Shown here: positions 20,086-28,597 of the stretch, in pieces | Numbering within the stretch: the stretch's first letter is position 1 | Layout of the letters: every line of letters starts with the position of its first letter | Source of the DNA: Janthinobacterium sp. TB1-E2 | GTDB taxonomy: Bacteria; Pseudomonadota; Gammaproteobacteria; Burkholderiales; Burkholderiaceae_D | Reading direction: 5' to 3' | Assembly: GCF_036885605.1 (NCBI RefSeq) | Contig: NZ_CP142523.1 | Span: 1,178,001 to 1,242,000, forward strand | Length of the DNA: 64,000 bases | The notes under the pieces: model-generated | Database searches by the model: none | What the model was told of the DNA's origin: nothing | Seen by the model: the letters and a program-made list of their open reading frames with translations, nothing else | Made by a program: the position numbers and the translations under genes

Positions 20086-21042
20086 TTAAAACAGTTCCGG
20101 AGCAGGTGTGGCAATACGTTCGCGCAGAATGCGTTCGAAATGCGTAGGATCGTGCGGGGTCAGCATTTCCGCTTCGCGCGGCTGGTAATAATCGTACAGG
20201 CGCGACAGCCAGAAGCGCAGCGCGGCGGCGCGCAGCATCGGTTGCCATGCCGTTTGTTCTTCATGCGTAAACGGGCGCACGGCCTGGTAGGCGTCGAGCA
20301 GGGCGCGCACTCTTGCCGTGTCGAGCACGCCAGTCGCCAGGTCCACGCACCAGTCGTTGACGGTGACGGCCACGTCGAACAGCCACGTGTCGCAGCCGGC
20401 AAAGTAAAAGTCGAAAAAGCCTGTCAGTTGCTCGCCGTCAAACATGACGTTGTTGCGGAACAAGTCGGCATGCACGGGGCCGCGCGGGATGGCTTTATAG
20501 GTATCGCAGGCAGCAAAGGCGTCCTGGAAATGGATTTCCGCGCGCAGCAAGTGCGCTTTGGCGTCGTCGAGGTGGTGCAAGACCAAGGGCGTGGTGGCGT
20601 TCCACCAGTCCAGGCCCCGCAAATTCGGCTGCTGCAGGGGGAAATCCTGCGCCGCCAGATGCATCTTCGCCAGCATGGCGCCCACGGCCGCGCAATGCAC
20701 GGCTTGCGGCGCCATCTGCGAGCTGCCGTCGAGTTTGCTGACGATGGCGGCCGGCTTGCCTTGCAGGGCCGTCACCAGTTCGCCATCGGCATTGGCGATC
20801 GGCGCCGGCACCAGTACGCCCCGGTCCGCCAAATGGCGCATCAGTTGCAGATAGAACGGCAATTGCTCGAAGCTGAGGTTTTCAAAGATCGTCAGCACGT
20901 ACTCGCCGCGCTCCGTGCTCAGGAAAAAATTGCTGTTTTCGATGCCGGACGCGATGCCCTTGAGCGCCAGAGGTTTGCCGAGTGGAAACTGCGTGATCCA
21001 CTGGCCGATATCGTCCAGGTGTAGCGCGGTAAAAACTGCCAT
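20086..21042 (-). CDS. thrB: Homoserine kinase (aminoglycoside-phosphotransferase fold)
   Basis: This 318-aa kinase phosphorylates homoserine in threonine synthesis. It belongs to the APH/ChoK-fold ThrB type used by many beta- and gammaproteobacteria, not the GHMP type of E. coli. The N-terminus has the family opening [14 protein letters not shown]...[22 protein letters not shown]. The catalytic loop [14 protein letters not shown] and the metal-binding FFDFYFAG (both about residues 190-215) are present. No Shine-Dalgarno is seen upstream. DUF2782 gene upstream and BPSS1780-like gene downstream are on the same strand in tight order. Confidence 0.94.
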   Translation of the reverse strand: MAVFTALHLDDIGQWITQFPLGKPLALKGIASGIENSNFFLSTERGEYVLTIFENLSFEQLPFYLQLMRHLADRGVLVPAPIANADGELVTALQGKPAAIVSKLDGSSQMAPQAVHCAAVGAMLAKMHLAAQDFPLQQPNLRGLDWWNATTPLVLHHLDDAKAHLLRAEIHFQDAFAACDTYKAIPRGPVHADLFRNNVMFDGEQLTGFFDFYFAGCDTWLFDVAVTVNDWCVDLATGVLDTARVRALLDAYQAVRPFTHEEQTAWQPMLRAAALRFWLSRLYDYYQPREAEMLTPHDPTHFERILRERIATPAPELF

Positions 21043-21125
21043 GGGAAAGAGGGGAATGGTCTAAAAGGTCAAAAAAAGCCGGCTGCCCCGCAGATGGCCG
21101 GGGCAGGGCAGAAGAGAGTGGCTGC

Positions 21126-21521
21126 TTACTTCGCTGGTGCGGGTGGTGCTGGCGCGTCCGCTGCCTCTTCATCGCGTTGTTTCTGTTTCTTCTTGCCCAG
21201 GTCAAATTCCAGCACTTTCCATTGCGGGCCGCGCAAGGCGTTGCCGTTGGCCTGGTCGCCACCGGCGGCCGGCTTCATGTAATAGGTGCTGCCGCCGCTC
21301 GTGACTTTGACTTCGGACGTCACGCCCGCTTCGCGTTTTTCGGTGATTTGCTGCTTGGCCGCCGCTGGCGCCACGGTGATCGGTGCTTCGCCCATTTCCT
21401 CGATACGTTCGAGCTGTGGCGGCGCGTCGCTCGGTTTGGCCGGCGTCTGGGCGCTGGCAATGGCCGAACATGCCAGCAGGGGCAGGGCGAGGAATGTCCA
21501 GAGTGTCGATGTACGCATCAT
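21126..21521 (-). CDS. DUF2782 periplasmic protein
   Basis: This 131-aa protein has an N-terminal signal peptide (MRTSTLWTFLALPLLAC through ASAQ). The globular part (about 35-108) has RIEEMGE, EVKVTSGGSTYYMKP and PQWKVLEFDLGKKK, the pattern I associate with DUF2782, typically found between polA and thrB in this group. An Ala/Pro-rich tail ends the protein. No catalytic residues are evident. Either of two adjacent ATGs (21521 or 21518) could be the start. It is divergent from polA. Confidence 0.85.
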   Translation of the reverse strand: MMRTSTLWTFLALPLLACSAIASAQTPAKPSDAPPQLERIEEMGEAPITVAPAAAKQQITEKREAGVTSEVKVTSGGSTYYMKPAAGGDQANGNALRGPQWKVLEFDLGKKKQKQRDEEAADAPAPPAPAK

Positions 21522-21812
21522 GATGGGTTCGCTTCCATGTGTGGGACTGCAGCGCGTGCAGTGTGTAATGCCGTCAATTTATCTATAAGGCATTGTAACA
21601 AACTGGTAGGCAATGCTGTTTAAATGTGCCGAAATGGCTGGCAACGGCAGCCCGCCCGCACGCACGGGGCCGCCAGCTTGCTGAAAACGCCAGGAACGGC
21701 AAGAGTTGCGGCCGGTGGCGCGGCCCTAAACTCTGCGATAATTGTGCGATATTCCGCCCGTCCGCCGCTGTTTCTTCCCGGCTGGCGCGGCTCACCTTAT
21801 TTTATTGGCATT

Positions 21813-24575
21813 ATGCAAAACACCCTGCTGTTAGTCGACGGTTCCAGTTACCTTTATCGTGCCTTCCATGCGCTGCCCGACTTGCGCAGCCCGGACGGCT
21901 ATCCCACGGGCGCCATGCACGGCATGGTCAACATGCTGCGTCGTTTGCGCGCCGACTATCCGGCCGCCTACATCGCCTGCGTGTTCGATGCCAAAGGGAA
22001 AACTTTCCGCGACGACATGTATCCAGAGTACAAGGCCACACGCGCTTCGATGCCGGACGACCTGCGCTTGCAGATCGAACCGATCCACGAAGCCGTGCGC
22101 GCCATGGGCTGGCCGATTTTGATGGTCGACGGCGTGGAAGCGGACGACGTGATTGGGACTTTGGCCGTGCAGGCCGCCGCCGCCGGCATGAACGTGGTGG
22201 TGTCGACGGGCGACAAGGACCTGGCGCAGCTGGTCAACAGCCAGGTGACCCTGATCAATACCATGAGCAATGAAAAGCTCGACGAAGCGGCCGTGCTGGT
22301 CAAGTTCGGCGTGCCGCCGAACCGCATCATCGATTATCTGTCGCTGATCGGCGATACGGTCGACAACGTGCCTGGCGTCTCGAAGTGCGGCCCGAAGACG
22401 GCCGTCAAATGGCTGACCTTGTACGACAGCCTGGAAGGCGTGATGGAAAACGCGGCCAGTGTGGGCGGCGCTGTGGGCGAAAACCTGCGCACGGCCCTGC
22501 CATGGCTGCCGCAAGCGCGCGCCTTGATCACCGTCAAGACCGATTGCGATTTGTCCGGGCACATGACAACGATCGCCGATTCGCTGGTGGCGAAACACGA
22601 AGACAAGGAAGCGCTGCTGGCCTTCTTTAACCGCTACGGCTTCAAGGCCCTGCTGCGCGAACTGGGCGCGGCGGCGCCGCCGATGTCTCCCGTTGGCGCA
22701 CCGACAGTTGCCGGTGCCACCATCGCGAATACGACGGGCGACATGTTCGCCGATGCCGCGCCAGCAGTCGAGGCCGTGTATGAAACCGTGCTGACGGATG
22801 AGCAGCTCGATAAATGGATCGCGCTGATCGATGCGGCGCCCTTGACGGCTGTCGACACGGAAACTACGTCGCTGGAACCGATGACGGCGCAGATGGTCGG
22901 CATTTCCCTCTCCGTTGCCGAACATGCCGCCTGCTACATCCCGCTGGCCCACGATTACGCGGGCGCGCCGGAACAGTTGACGCGCGAGCACGTGCTGGCG
23001 AAACTGCGCCCGTGGCTGGAAGATGCCAACAAGCCCAAGCTGGGCCAGAACCTGAAATACGACAGCCACATCTTCGCCAACCACGGCGTGACCCTGCGCG
23101 GCATCGCTCACGATACTTTGCTCGAATCGTATGTGTTCGAATCGCACAAGAAGCACGACATGGACAGCCTGGCCCTGCGCCACCTGAACTACACGACGAT
23201 CCCGTTCGAGGACGTGTGCGGCAAGGGCGCCAAGCAGATTACCTTCAACCAGGTGGAAGTGGAGCAGGCGGCGAAATACGCGGCCGAAGATGCCGACGTC
23301 ACCTTGCGTTTGCACAATGCCATGTGGGGCAATGTGGCGGGCGACGACAAGCTGACCTTCATCTATGAAAAGATCGAGATGCCGACGGCCGTGGTCTTGC
23401 AAAAGATCGAGCGCAACGGCGTGCTGATCGATGATGAGTTGCTCAACATCCAGTCGGCCGAGCTGGCCGTGAAAATCCTGGAACTGGAAAAAAAGGCGTA
23501 TGAACTGGCCGAGCAGCCATTCAATCTCGGTTCGCCCAAGCAGATCGGTGAAATCTTCTTCGAGAAACTGAAACTGCCGGTGGTCAAGAAAACCCCGACT
23601 GGCGCGCCATCGACGGATGAAGAAGTGCTGCAAAAGCTGGCCGAGGATTATCCATTGCCCAAAGTGCTGCTCGAATACCGCGGCATGGCCAAGCTGAAGT
23701 CGACCTACACGGACAAATTGCCGAAGATGATCAACGTCACGACGGGCCGCGTGCACACGAACTATGCGCAAGCCGTGGCCGTGACGGGGCGATTGGCGTC
23801 GAACGACCCGAACTTGCAGAATATTCCCATCCGTAGCGCGGAAGGCCGCCGCATCCGCGAAGCCTTCATTGCGCCGCCCGGCAGCCACATCGTCTCGGCC
23901 GACTATTCGCAGATCGAATTGCGCATCATGGCGCATATCTCTGGCGACGAAGCCATGCTGCGCGCGTTTGCCGACGGCATCGACATTCACCGCGCCACGG
24001 CCGCCGAAATCTTTGGTGTGCCAGCCGCGGAAGTGCAGAGCGAACAGCGTCGCTACGCCAAGGTCATCAACTTCGGCCTGATCTACGGCATGAGCGCATT
24101 CGGCCTGGCCGGTAACCTGGGCGTGGACCGTACGGCCGCGCAAAGCTATATCGACCGCTACTTCGCGCGTTTTTCTGGCGTGAAACAGTACATGGAAGAC
24201 ACGCGCCAGCAAGCGAAGGCGCGCGGCTACGTGGAAACCGTGTTCGGCCGCCGTTTGTGGTTGCCGGAAATCAATTCGCCAAACGGCCCGCGCCGCCAGG
24301 GCGCCGAACGGGCGGCGATCAACGCGCCGATGCAGGGCACGGCCGCCGACCTGATCAAGCTGGCCATGATCGCCGTGCAAGGCTGGCTGGAAACGGACAA
24401 CTTGCAGACGAAGATGATCATGCAGGTGCACGATGAACTGGTGCTGGAAGTGCCGGATGCGGAACTGGAACTGGTCAAGCGCAAGCTGCCGGAACTGATG
24501 GCCAGCGTGGCCGCGCTGAAGGTGCCGCTGACGGCGGAAGTGGGCGTCGGTAAAAATTGGGACGAAGCGCATTAA
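21813..24575 (+). CDS. polA: DNA polymerase I
   Basis: This 920-aa protein replaces RNA primers and fills repair gaps. The N-terminal 5'-3' nuclease domain (about 1-300) has LLLVDGSSYLYRAFHA, VFDAKGKTFRDD and GVEADDVIGTLA. The 3'-5' exonuclease domain (about 330-520) retains VDTETTSLEPM, LGQNLKYDSHIF and a downstream YAAEDADVT, so proofreading looks active. The polymerase domain has motif A SADYSQIELRIMAHISGDE, motif B RRYAKVINFGLIYGMSAFGLA (split at RR and K), and motif C QVHDELVLEV. The start at 21813 (MQNTLLLVDG) matches the family; 63 upstream codons are rejected. Confidence 0.97.
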   Translation: MQNTLLLVDGSSYLYRAFHALPDLRSPDGYPTGAMHGMVNMLRRLRADYPAAYIACVFDAKGKTFRDDMYPEYKATRASMPDDLRLQIEPIHEAVRAMGWPILMVDGVEADDVIGTLAVQAAAAGMNVVVSTGDKDLAQLVNSQVTLINTMSNEKLDEAAVLVKFGVPPNRIIDYLSLIGDTVDNVPGVSKCGPKTAVKWLTLYDSLEGVMENAASVGGAVGENLRTALPWLPQARALITVKTDCDLSGHMTTIADSLVAKHEDKEALLAFFNRYGFKALLRELGAAAPPMSPVGAPTVAGATIANTTGDMFADAAPAVEAVYETVLTDEQLDKWIALIDAAPLTAVDTETTSLEPMTAQMVGISLSVAEHAACYIPLAHDYAGAPEQLTREHVLAKLRPWLEDANKPKLGQNLKYDSHIFANHGVTLRGIAHDTLLESYVFESHKKHDMDSLALRHLNYTTIPFEDVCGKGAKQITFNQVEVEQAAKYAAEDADVTLRLHNAMWGNVAGDDKLTFIYEKIEMPTAVVLQKIERNGVLIDDELLNIQSAELAVKILELEKKAYELAEQPFNLGSPKQIGEIFFEKLKLPVVKKTPTGAPSTDEEVLQKLAEDYPLPKVLLEYRGMAKLKSTYTDKLPKMINVTTGRVHTNYAQAVAVTGRLASNDPNLQNIPIRSAEGRRIREAFIAPPGSHIVSADYSQIELRIMAHISGDEAMLRAFADGIDIHRATAAEIFGVPAAEVQSEQRRYAKVINFGLIYGMSAFGLAGNLGVDRTAAQSYIDRYFARFSGVKQYMEDTRQQAKARGYVETVFGRRLWLPEINSPNGPRRQGAERAAINAPMQGTAADLIKLAMIAVQGWLETDNLQTKMIMQVHDELVLEVPDAELELVKRKLPELMASVAALKVPLTAEVGVGKNWDEAH

Positions 24576-24599
24576 CAATGTGACATAGCAGCAATGACC

Positions 24600-24640
24600 G
24601 TAGGTCGGCTTAGCGCGCAGCGCGTAAGCCGACATTTTTT
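24600..24640 (+). repeat. REP-like palindrome with T-tract after polA
   Basis: GTAGGTCGGCTTAGCGCG then a short loop and CGCGTAAGCCGACA, followed by T6. It has the same outer framework as the copies after uvrD (GTAGGTCGG...CCGACA), with C/G instead of A/T in the compensating stem positions. With its T-run it can also serve as the polA terminator. Confidence 0.75.
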
Positions 24641-24666
24641 GTCAACACACCTTTCAGGAGAAACGC

Positions 24667-25551
24667 ATGAGCGACATGATCACCGATTGTGAAAGTTTGC
24701 TGGGCCAGAGCAGCTTGTCCGGGCCGGATGGCCGGCGTGGTTTCCTGAAGGTGGCGCTGGGCACGGGCTTTGCCGTGGCCGTGCTGCCCGTGGCGGCGCA
24801 AAACGTCATCAAGACGGATTCCGCCGGACTCGTCACGGGCAGCATGTCGGTGATGGTCGACGGCCAGGCCGTGCCCGTGTATGCGGCCCAGCCGGAAGGC
24901 AAGACGGGCTTGCCCGTGGTACTGGTCATTTCGGAAATTTTTGGCGTGCATGAACATATCGCCGACATGGCGCGCCGTTTCGCCAAGCAGGGCTACCTGG
25001 CGCTGGCACCCGATCTGTTCGTGCGCCAGGGCGACCCGACCAAAGTGGGCAGCATCCCGGAGTTGATGAAAGGCATCATCGCCAAGACGCCGGACGCGCA
25101 AGTGATGGCGGACCTTGATGCGGTGGTGGCGTGGGCGAAACAGAATGGCGGCGACACGAGTCGCCTGGGCATCACGGGTTTCTGCTGGGGCGGGCGCATC
25201 ACGTGGCTGTACGCGGCGCACAATCCGGCCGTCAAGGCGGGCGTGGCCTGGTATGGCCGCCTCGTGGGCGAGCCCAATCCATTGCAGCCAAGCAACCCCA
25301 TCGATATCGCCGCCACCTTGAAGGTCCCCGTGCTGGGCTTGTATGGCGGCAAGGATACGGGCATCAGCCAGGAATCGATCGCGAAGATGAAGGAGGCGCT
25401 GGCCAAGGGCGGCAACAAATCGGAGTTTGTCGTGTACCCCGATGCGGGCCACGCCTTCAATGCCGATTACCGTCCCAGCTACGTGGCGGCCGATGCGAAA
25501 GACGGCTATGCGCGCTGCCTTGCCTGGTTCAAGCAGCACGGCGTGGCGTGA
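24667..25551 (+). CDS. Dienelactone hydrolase family protein with Tat-type signal
   Basis: This 294-aa alpha/beta hydrolase has the cysteine nucleophile of dienelactone hydrolases, Cys173 in ITGFCWGGR, with GGKDTG supplying the acid and His in DAGHAFNAD completing the triad. The N-terminus carries RRGFLKVALGTGFAVAVLP, a twin-arginine export signal, so the enzyme probably works folded in the periplasm or anchored outside. The start at 24667 follows TTTCAGGAGAAACGC. Carboxymethylenebutenolidase is the reference activity, but relatives act on many esters, so the substrate is open. No catechol-pathway genes are nearby. Confidence 0.92.
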   Translation: MSDMITDCESLLGQSSLSGPDGRRGFLKVALGTGFAVAVLPVAAQNVIKTDSAGLVTGSMSVMVDGQAVPVYAAQPEGKTGLPVVLVISEIFGVHEHIADMARRFAKQGYLALAPDLFVRQGDPTKVGSIPELMKGIIAKTPDAQVMADLDAVVAWAKQNGGDTSRLGITGFCWGGRITWLYAAHNPAVKAGVAWYGRLVGEPNPLQPSNPIDIAATLKVPVLGLYGGKDTGISQESIAKMKEALAKGGNKSEFVVYPDAGHAFNADYRPSYVAADAKDGYARCLAWFKQHGVA

Positions 25552-25770
25552 TGCCGCAACAGAAAAACACCGCATTTCCCAGAAGTTGGCGCGAAAGGCG
25601 CACCGGGCTGTAAAATGCCCGCTGCGCGCCAATGCAGTACAATTGCATCTTCATCGCGCGACGCTGCCGCCAAACGCGCAAAAAATTAAACAATAGATAA
25701 CAACGCATTCATCAGGCCAGACGCCAGCATCGCGGGCGCCAGTGACCCGGCGCCATTTTGAGGTAAGAAA

Positions 25771-26556
25771 ATCATCGATCCCGTCCTTATATCCATTTTG
25801 CTCGCGACCACGATCGCGGGCGTGTTGAGCATTACCGCGGCGGCGATCTTTTCGTTTGCATTCCTGTCCAAAGTGGTCGAGCGCATGGTCAGCTTGTCCG
25901 TCGGCATCATGTTGTCGACGTCCTTGCTACACGCCTTGCCCGAAGCGTTCGAATCGCAGGCGGATCCGCGCACCCTGTTCGCTACCCTGCTGGCGGGCTT
26001 GCTGGCCTTCTTCATGCTGGAAAAATTCGCCATCCTGCGCCATTCGCACCACCACGAAGGCGATGGCCACCACCATGCGCACGGCCACGACAAGCACGAG
26101 GCGGGCAAGGCCGGCTGGATGATCCTCGTCGGCGACGGCATGCACAATTTTACGGACGGCATCCTGATCGCGGCCGCCTTCCTGGCCGACCCGAAGCTGG
26201 GCCTGGTAACGGGCCTGGCCATCATCGCGCATGAAATTCCGCAGGAAATCGGCGATTTCATCGTGCTGCTCAATGCCGGTTTCTCGCGCCTGCGCGCCTA
26301 CATCTTCAACCTGCTGTGCAGCCTGATGGCGGTGGCGGGCGGCCTGCTCGGCTATTTCACCCTGGACCGCGCCAGCAATCTGATTCCTTACGTGCTCGTG
26401 TTCGCCTCGTCCGGCTTCATCTATATCGCCTTGTCCGACCTGATGCCGCAGATGCAGCGCCGCGCCACCTTGCGCGAAACCATTCCGCAAGTGCTCCTGA
26501 TCGCGCTGGGCGTGTGCATCGTGCTGTTCCTGACGCACAAGCGCCACGGCGGTTGA
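25771..26556 (+). CDS. ZIP-family metal transporter with apparent AUC start
   Basis: This is a 261-aa, eight-helix divalent-metal importer. The His-rich loop HSHHHEGDGHHHAHGHDKHE (about residues 90-110) and the helix IV-V metal site GDGMHNFTDG...AIIAHEIPQEIGDF are typical of ZIP proteins; zinc or manganese/iron are possible. After the in-frame stop at 25759 the only codons are GGT AAG AAA ATC ATC GAT CCC and so on, with no ATG or GTG before the first helix. A good ribosome site (GAGGT, 25760-25764) sits 6 and 9 nt before the two ATC codons. The TTG at 25798 is 33 nt away and would remove nine residues. Confidence 0.85.
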   Translation: MIDPVLISILLATTIAGVLSITAAAIFSFAFLSKVVERMVSLSVGIMLSTSLLHALPEAFESQADPRTLFATLLAGLLAFFMLEKFAILRHSHHHEGDGHHHAHGHDKHEAGKAGWMILVGDGMHNFTDGILIAAAFLADPKLGLVTGLAIIAHEIPQEIGDFIVLLNAGFSRLRAYIFNLLCSLMAVAGGLLGYFTLDRASNLIPYVLVFASSGFIYIALSDLMPQMQRRATLRETIPQVLLIALGVCIVLFLTHKRHGG

Positions 26557-26581
26557 TGTACTGACTGTGTGGGTGTAGTAT
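26553..26581 (+). promoter_or_regulatory. Candidate promoter for the ABC-F leader
   Basis: TTGATG, 17-bp spacer, TAGTAT, overlapping the ZIP stop codon. A start near 26588 is predicted, giving an mRNA leader of about 225 nt before the ABC-F gene. Confidence 0.45.
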
Positions 26582-26618
26582 TGCCTTTCTGACTAACTTG
26601 TACAGAAAGGAGGAAAAT

Positions 26619-26705
26619 ATGGAAATTTTTATGCTCGCCCTATGGGATGCGCGTTCTTTAAGCACATTTGCCAGCTCTTGCCCACGTTCTATCGCGCTGC
26701 GATAA
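26619..26705 (+). CDS. 28-aa leader peptide ORF upstream of the ABC-F gene
   Basis: ATG 26619 is preceded by AAAGGAGG (26606-26613) five bases before the start, a perfect Shine-Dalgarno and far stronger than that of the large gene behind it. It encodes 28 residues beginning MEIFMLALWDARSLS and ends at TAA (26703-26705). The SD lies at the 3' arm of an inverted repeat (CCTTTCT 26584-26590, AGAAAGG 26604-26610). A complementary TCCTCC at 26728-26733 follows the stop. ABC-F resistance genes in other bacteria are often controlled by translated leaders; this could be one, but conservation is untested. Confidence 0.55.
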   Translation: MEIFMLALWDARSLSTFASSCPRSIALR

Positions 26706-26781
26706 CCTGGCCAGAGCAAAGTTACCCTCCTCCACGAGTCCTTTCCTGGTACTCCGTTGTCGTTAGCGCTCCTGTTAACGC

Positions 26782-26795
26782 GGATGCTTGCATCC
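26782..26795 (+). promoter_or_regulatory. Small hairpin just before the ABC-F start
   Basis: GGATG-CTTG-CATCC lies 19 bp before the start codon at 26814, near its weak ribosome site. It is part of the possible leader-control region. Confidence 0.35.
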
Positions 26796-26813
26796 CGAAC
26801 AAAGACAAGAGCC

Positions 26814-28550
26814 ATGACTACCCTTATCTCGACACAAGCTTTACAGCTGGATACCCACGACGGTTTCCTGTTCAATGAAATCGCCTTTACCTTGCGCCAG
26901 GGCGACCGCATCGGCCTGATCGGCCACAATGGCTGCGGTAAGTCCACCTTGCTGGGCTTGCTCAGCGGCACGCGGGAAGCGACGTCCGGCACCATTCATT
27001 ACGCCCGGGCCTGCCGCTTGCAGCACGTGGAGCAGCATTTGCCAGCCGAACTTGCCAGCCTGAGCCTGTACGACGCCTTGCTGGCGCCCGTGCTGGACCA
27101 GCCCGAGCTGCATTGGCGGGTCGACAGCCTGCTGGCCGAACTCGGTTTTGACGCCGAGACGGCGCAAGTGCCCGTGCACTCGCTGTCCGGCGGCCAGCAC
27201 ACGCGGTTGCTGCTGGGGCGCGCCCTGCTGCAGGAACCGAACGTGCTGCTGCTCGACGAACCGAGCAATCATCTGGACTTGCCGTCGCTGCTGTGGCTCG
27301 AGCAATTCCTGCTGGCCTGGCGCGGCGCGTTCATCCTCGTCTCGCACGACCAGCGCCTGCTCGACAACGTGGCCACGCGCAGCTGGATCTTGCGCGATAG
27401 CCGCCTGTACGATTTCGACCTGCCGTGCGGCCCCGCGCTGGCGGCGCTGGCCGAAGCGGACATGGCCGCTGCCGCCAGGCATGCGGCCGAACAGAAGGAA
27501 ATCGACCGCCTGGCCGTCAGCAGCACCCGCCTGGCCCTGTGGGGCAAGGTCTACGATAACGTCGGCATGGCGCGCAAGGCCAAAAGCATGCAGCGGCGCA
27601 TCGACAAGCTGCAGGATGAACAGTCGTTCGTCAGCGAAGGCGCGCCCTGGCGTTTGAGCCTGCGCGGCAAGGCGCTGGCGGCCGACCAGTTGCTGGCGCT
27701 CGATGGCCTGGACGTGCGCGCCGTGCCCGCCTCGCCGCTGCTGTTCCACGTCGGCCAGCTGTGGCTGAAATCGGGCGACCGCATCGCCTTGCTGGGCGCC
27801 AACGGCAGCGGCAAGTCGTCCTTGCTACGGCTGTGCTGGCAAGCGATACAGGCGCAGGAGGAGCGCAGTGACCTGCGCTACCACCACGCCGCCAACATCG
27901 GTTACTACGACCAGTCGCTCAAGCAGCTGTCCGATGACGCCGACCTGTCCGACGCCCTGTACCCGTTTGCCGTGCAGAACGAGGCCGCGCGCAGCCAGGT
28001 GGCGCGCAAGCAGGCCTTGATCTCGGCAGGCTTCCCCTATACGCGCCATGGCCAGACGGTTGCCACCCTGAGCGGCGGCGAGCGGGCGCGGCTGTTGTTC
28101 CTGGGGTTGTCGCTGGCCAGCTATCATCTGCTGCTGCTGGACGAGCCCAGCAATCACCTGGATATGCAGGGCAAGGCGGAACTGGGGCAAGCGCTGCGCG
28201 GCTTTGCGGGTGGCTGTTTATTGGTATCGCACGACCGCGACCTGATCGAGACGGCCTGCAACCGTTTTTGGGTGGTGGCCGATGGCCAGCTGGAAGAGTG
28301 GCCCGATGCGGCCAGCGCGTATGCACGGCTCAGTGTGGAAGATTGGCAGGCGTTGACGCCCGTGCCGCGCGTGGAGCATGCATTTGCGGTACTGGCGGAT
28401 GTCGACGTGCAGCTGGAACGCTTGTGCGAACTGGAGCAATTGCTGGCGGAGGACCTGGCCCGCAAGCCGCGCCACCAGAAGCCGGCCAGCCAGCAGGCGT
28501 GGCTGGCGGAACTGGAACGCTTGAGTCAAGTGCTGGGGATAACGTCGTAG
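26814..28550 (+). CDS. ABC-F family ATPase (ribosome-associated)
   Basis: This 578-aa protein has two ABC ATPase domains in one chain and no membrane helices, the hallmark of ABC-F translation factors. Domain 1 has Walker A GHNGCGKST at 37-45, signature LSGGQHTRLLLGRAL and Walker B VLLLDEPSNHLD. Domain 2 has GANGSGKSS, LSGGERARLLFLGLSLA and LLLLDEPSNHLD. The interdomain linker includes the basic helix YDNVGMARKAKSMQRRIDKL that reaches the peptidyl-transferase region in this family. A C-terminal coiled coil is present. Whether it is a housekeeping factor (Uup/EttA/YheS-like) or an antibiotic-protection protein cannot be decided. The start at 26814 matches the first ABC strand. Confidence 0.9.
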   Translation: MTTLISTQALQLDTHDGFLFNEIAFTLRQGDRIGLIGHNGCGKSTLLGLLSGTREATSGTIHYARACRLQHVEQHLPAELASLSLYDALLAPVLDQPELHWRVDSLLAELGFDAETAQVPVHSLSGGQHTRLLLGRALLQEPNVLLLDEPSNHLDLPSLLWLEQFLLAWRGAFILVSHDQRLLDNVATRSWILRDSRLYDFDLPCGPALAALAEADMAAAARHAAEQKEIDRLAVSSTRLALWGKVYDNVGMARKAKSMQRRIDKLQDEQSFVSEGAPWRLSLRGKALAADQLLALDGLDVRAVPASPLLFHVGQLWLKSGDRIALLGANGSGKSSLLRLCWQAIQAQEERSDLRYHHAANIGYYDQSLKQLSDDADLSDALYPFAVQNEAARSQVARKQALISAGFPYTRHGQTVATLSGGERARLLFLGLSLASYHLLLLDEPSNHLDMQGKAELGQALRGFAGGCLLVSHDRDLIETACNRFWVVADGQLEEWPDAASAYARLSVEDWQALTPVPRVEHAFAVLADVDVQLERLCELEQLLAEDLARKPRHQKPASQQAWLAELERLSQVLGITS

Positions 28551-28568
28551 TTATCCACTGGTAAAAGG

Positions 28569-28597
28569 TGGCGGACCAGTTGGTCCGCCATTTTTTT
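28569..28597. terminator. Bidirectional Rho-independent terminator
   Basis: TGGCGGACCA-GT-TGGTCCGCCA followed by T7 terminates the ABC-F transcript. The A-rich flank on the other side is weaker for the convergent sulfurtransferase gene, whose stop codon overlaps the T-tract. Confidence 0.88.

Noticed and set aside
21831..24635. 934-codon open frame on the minus strand opposite polA
   Set aside because: It is an antisense shadow caused by high third-position GC. The residues are His/Arg/Gln-rich with no domain, while the plus strand is a textbook DNA polymerase I.
25798..26556. TTG at 25798 as the ZIP start
   Set aside because: The ribosome site is 33 nt away and nine plausible N-terminal residues would be lost. 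Kept only as the alternative to the AUC start.
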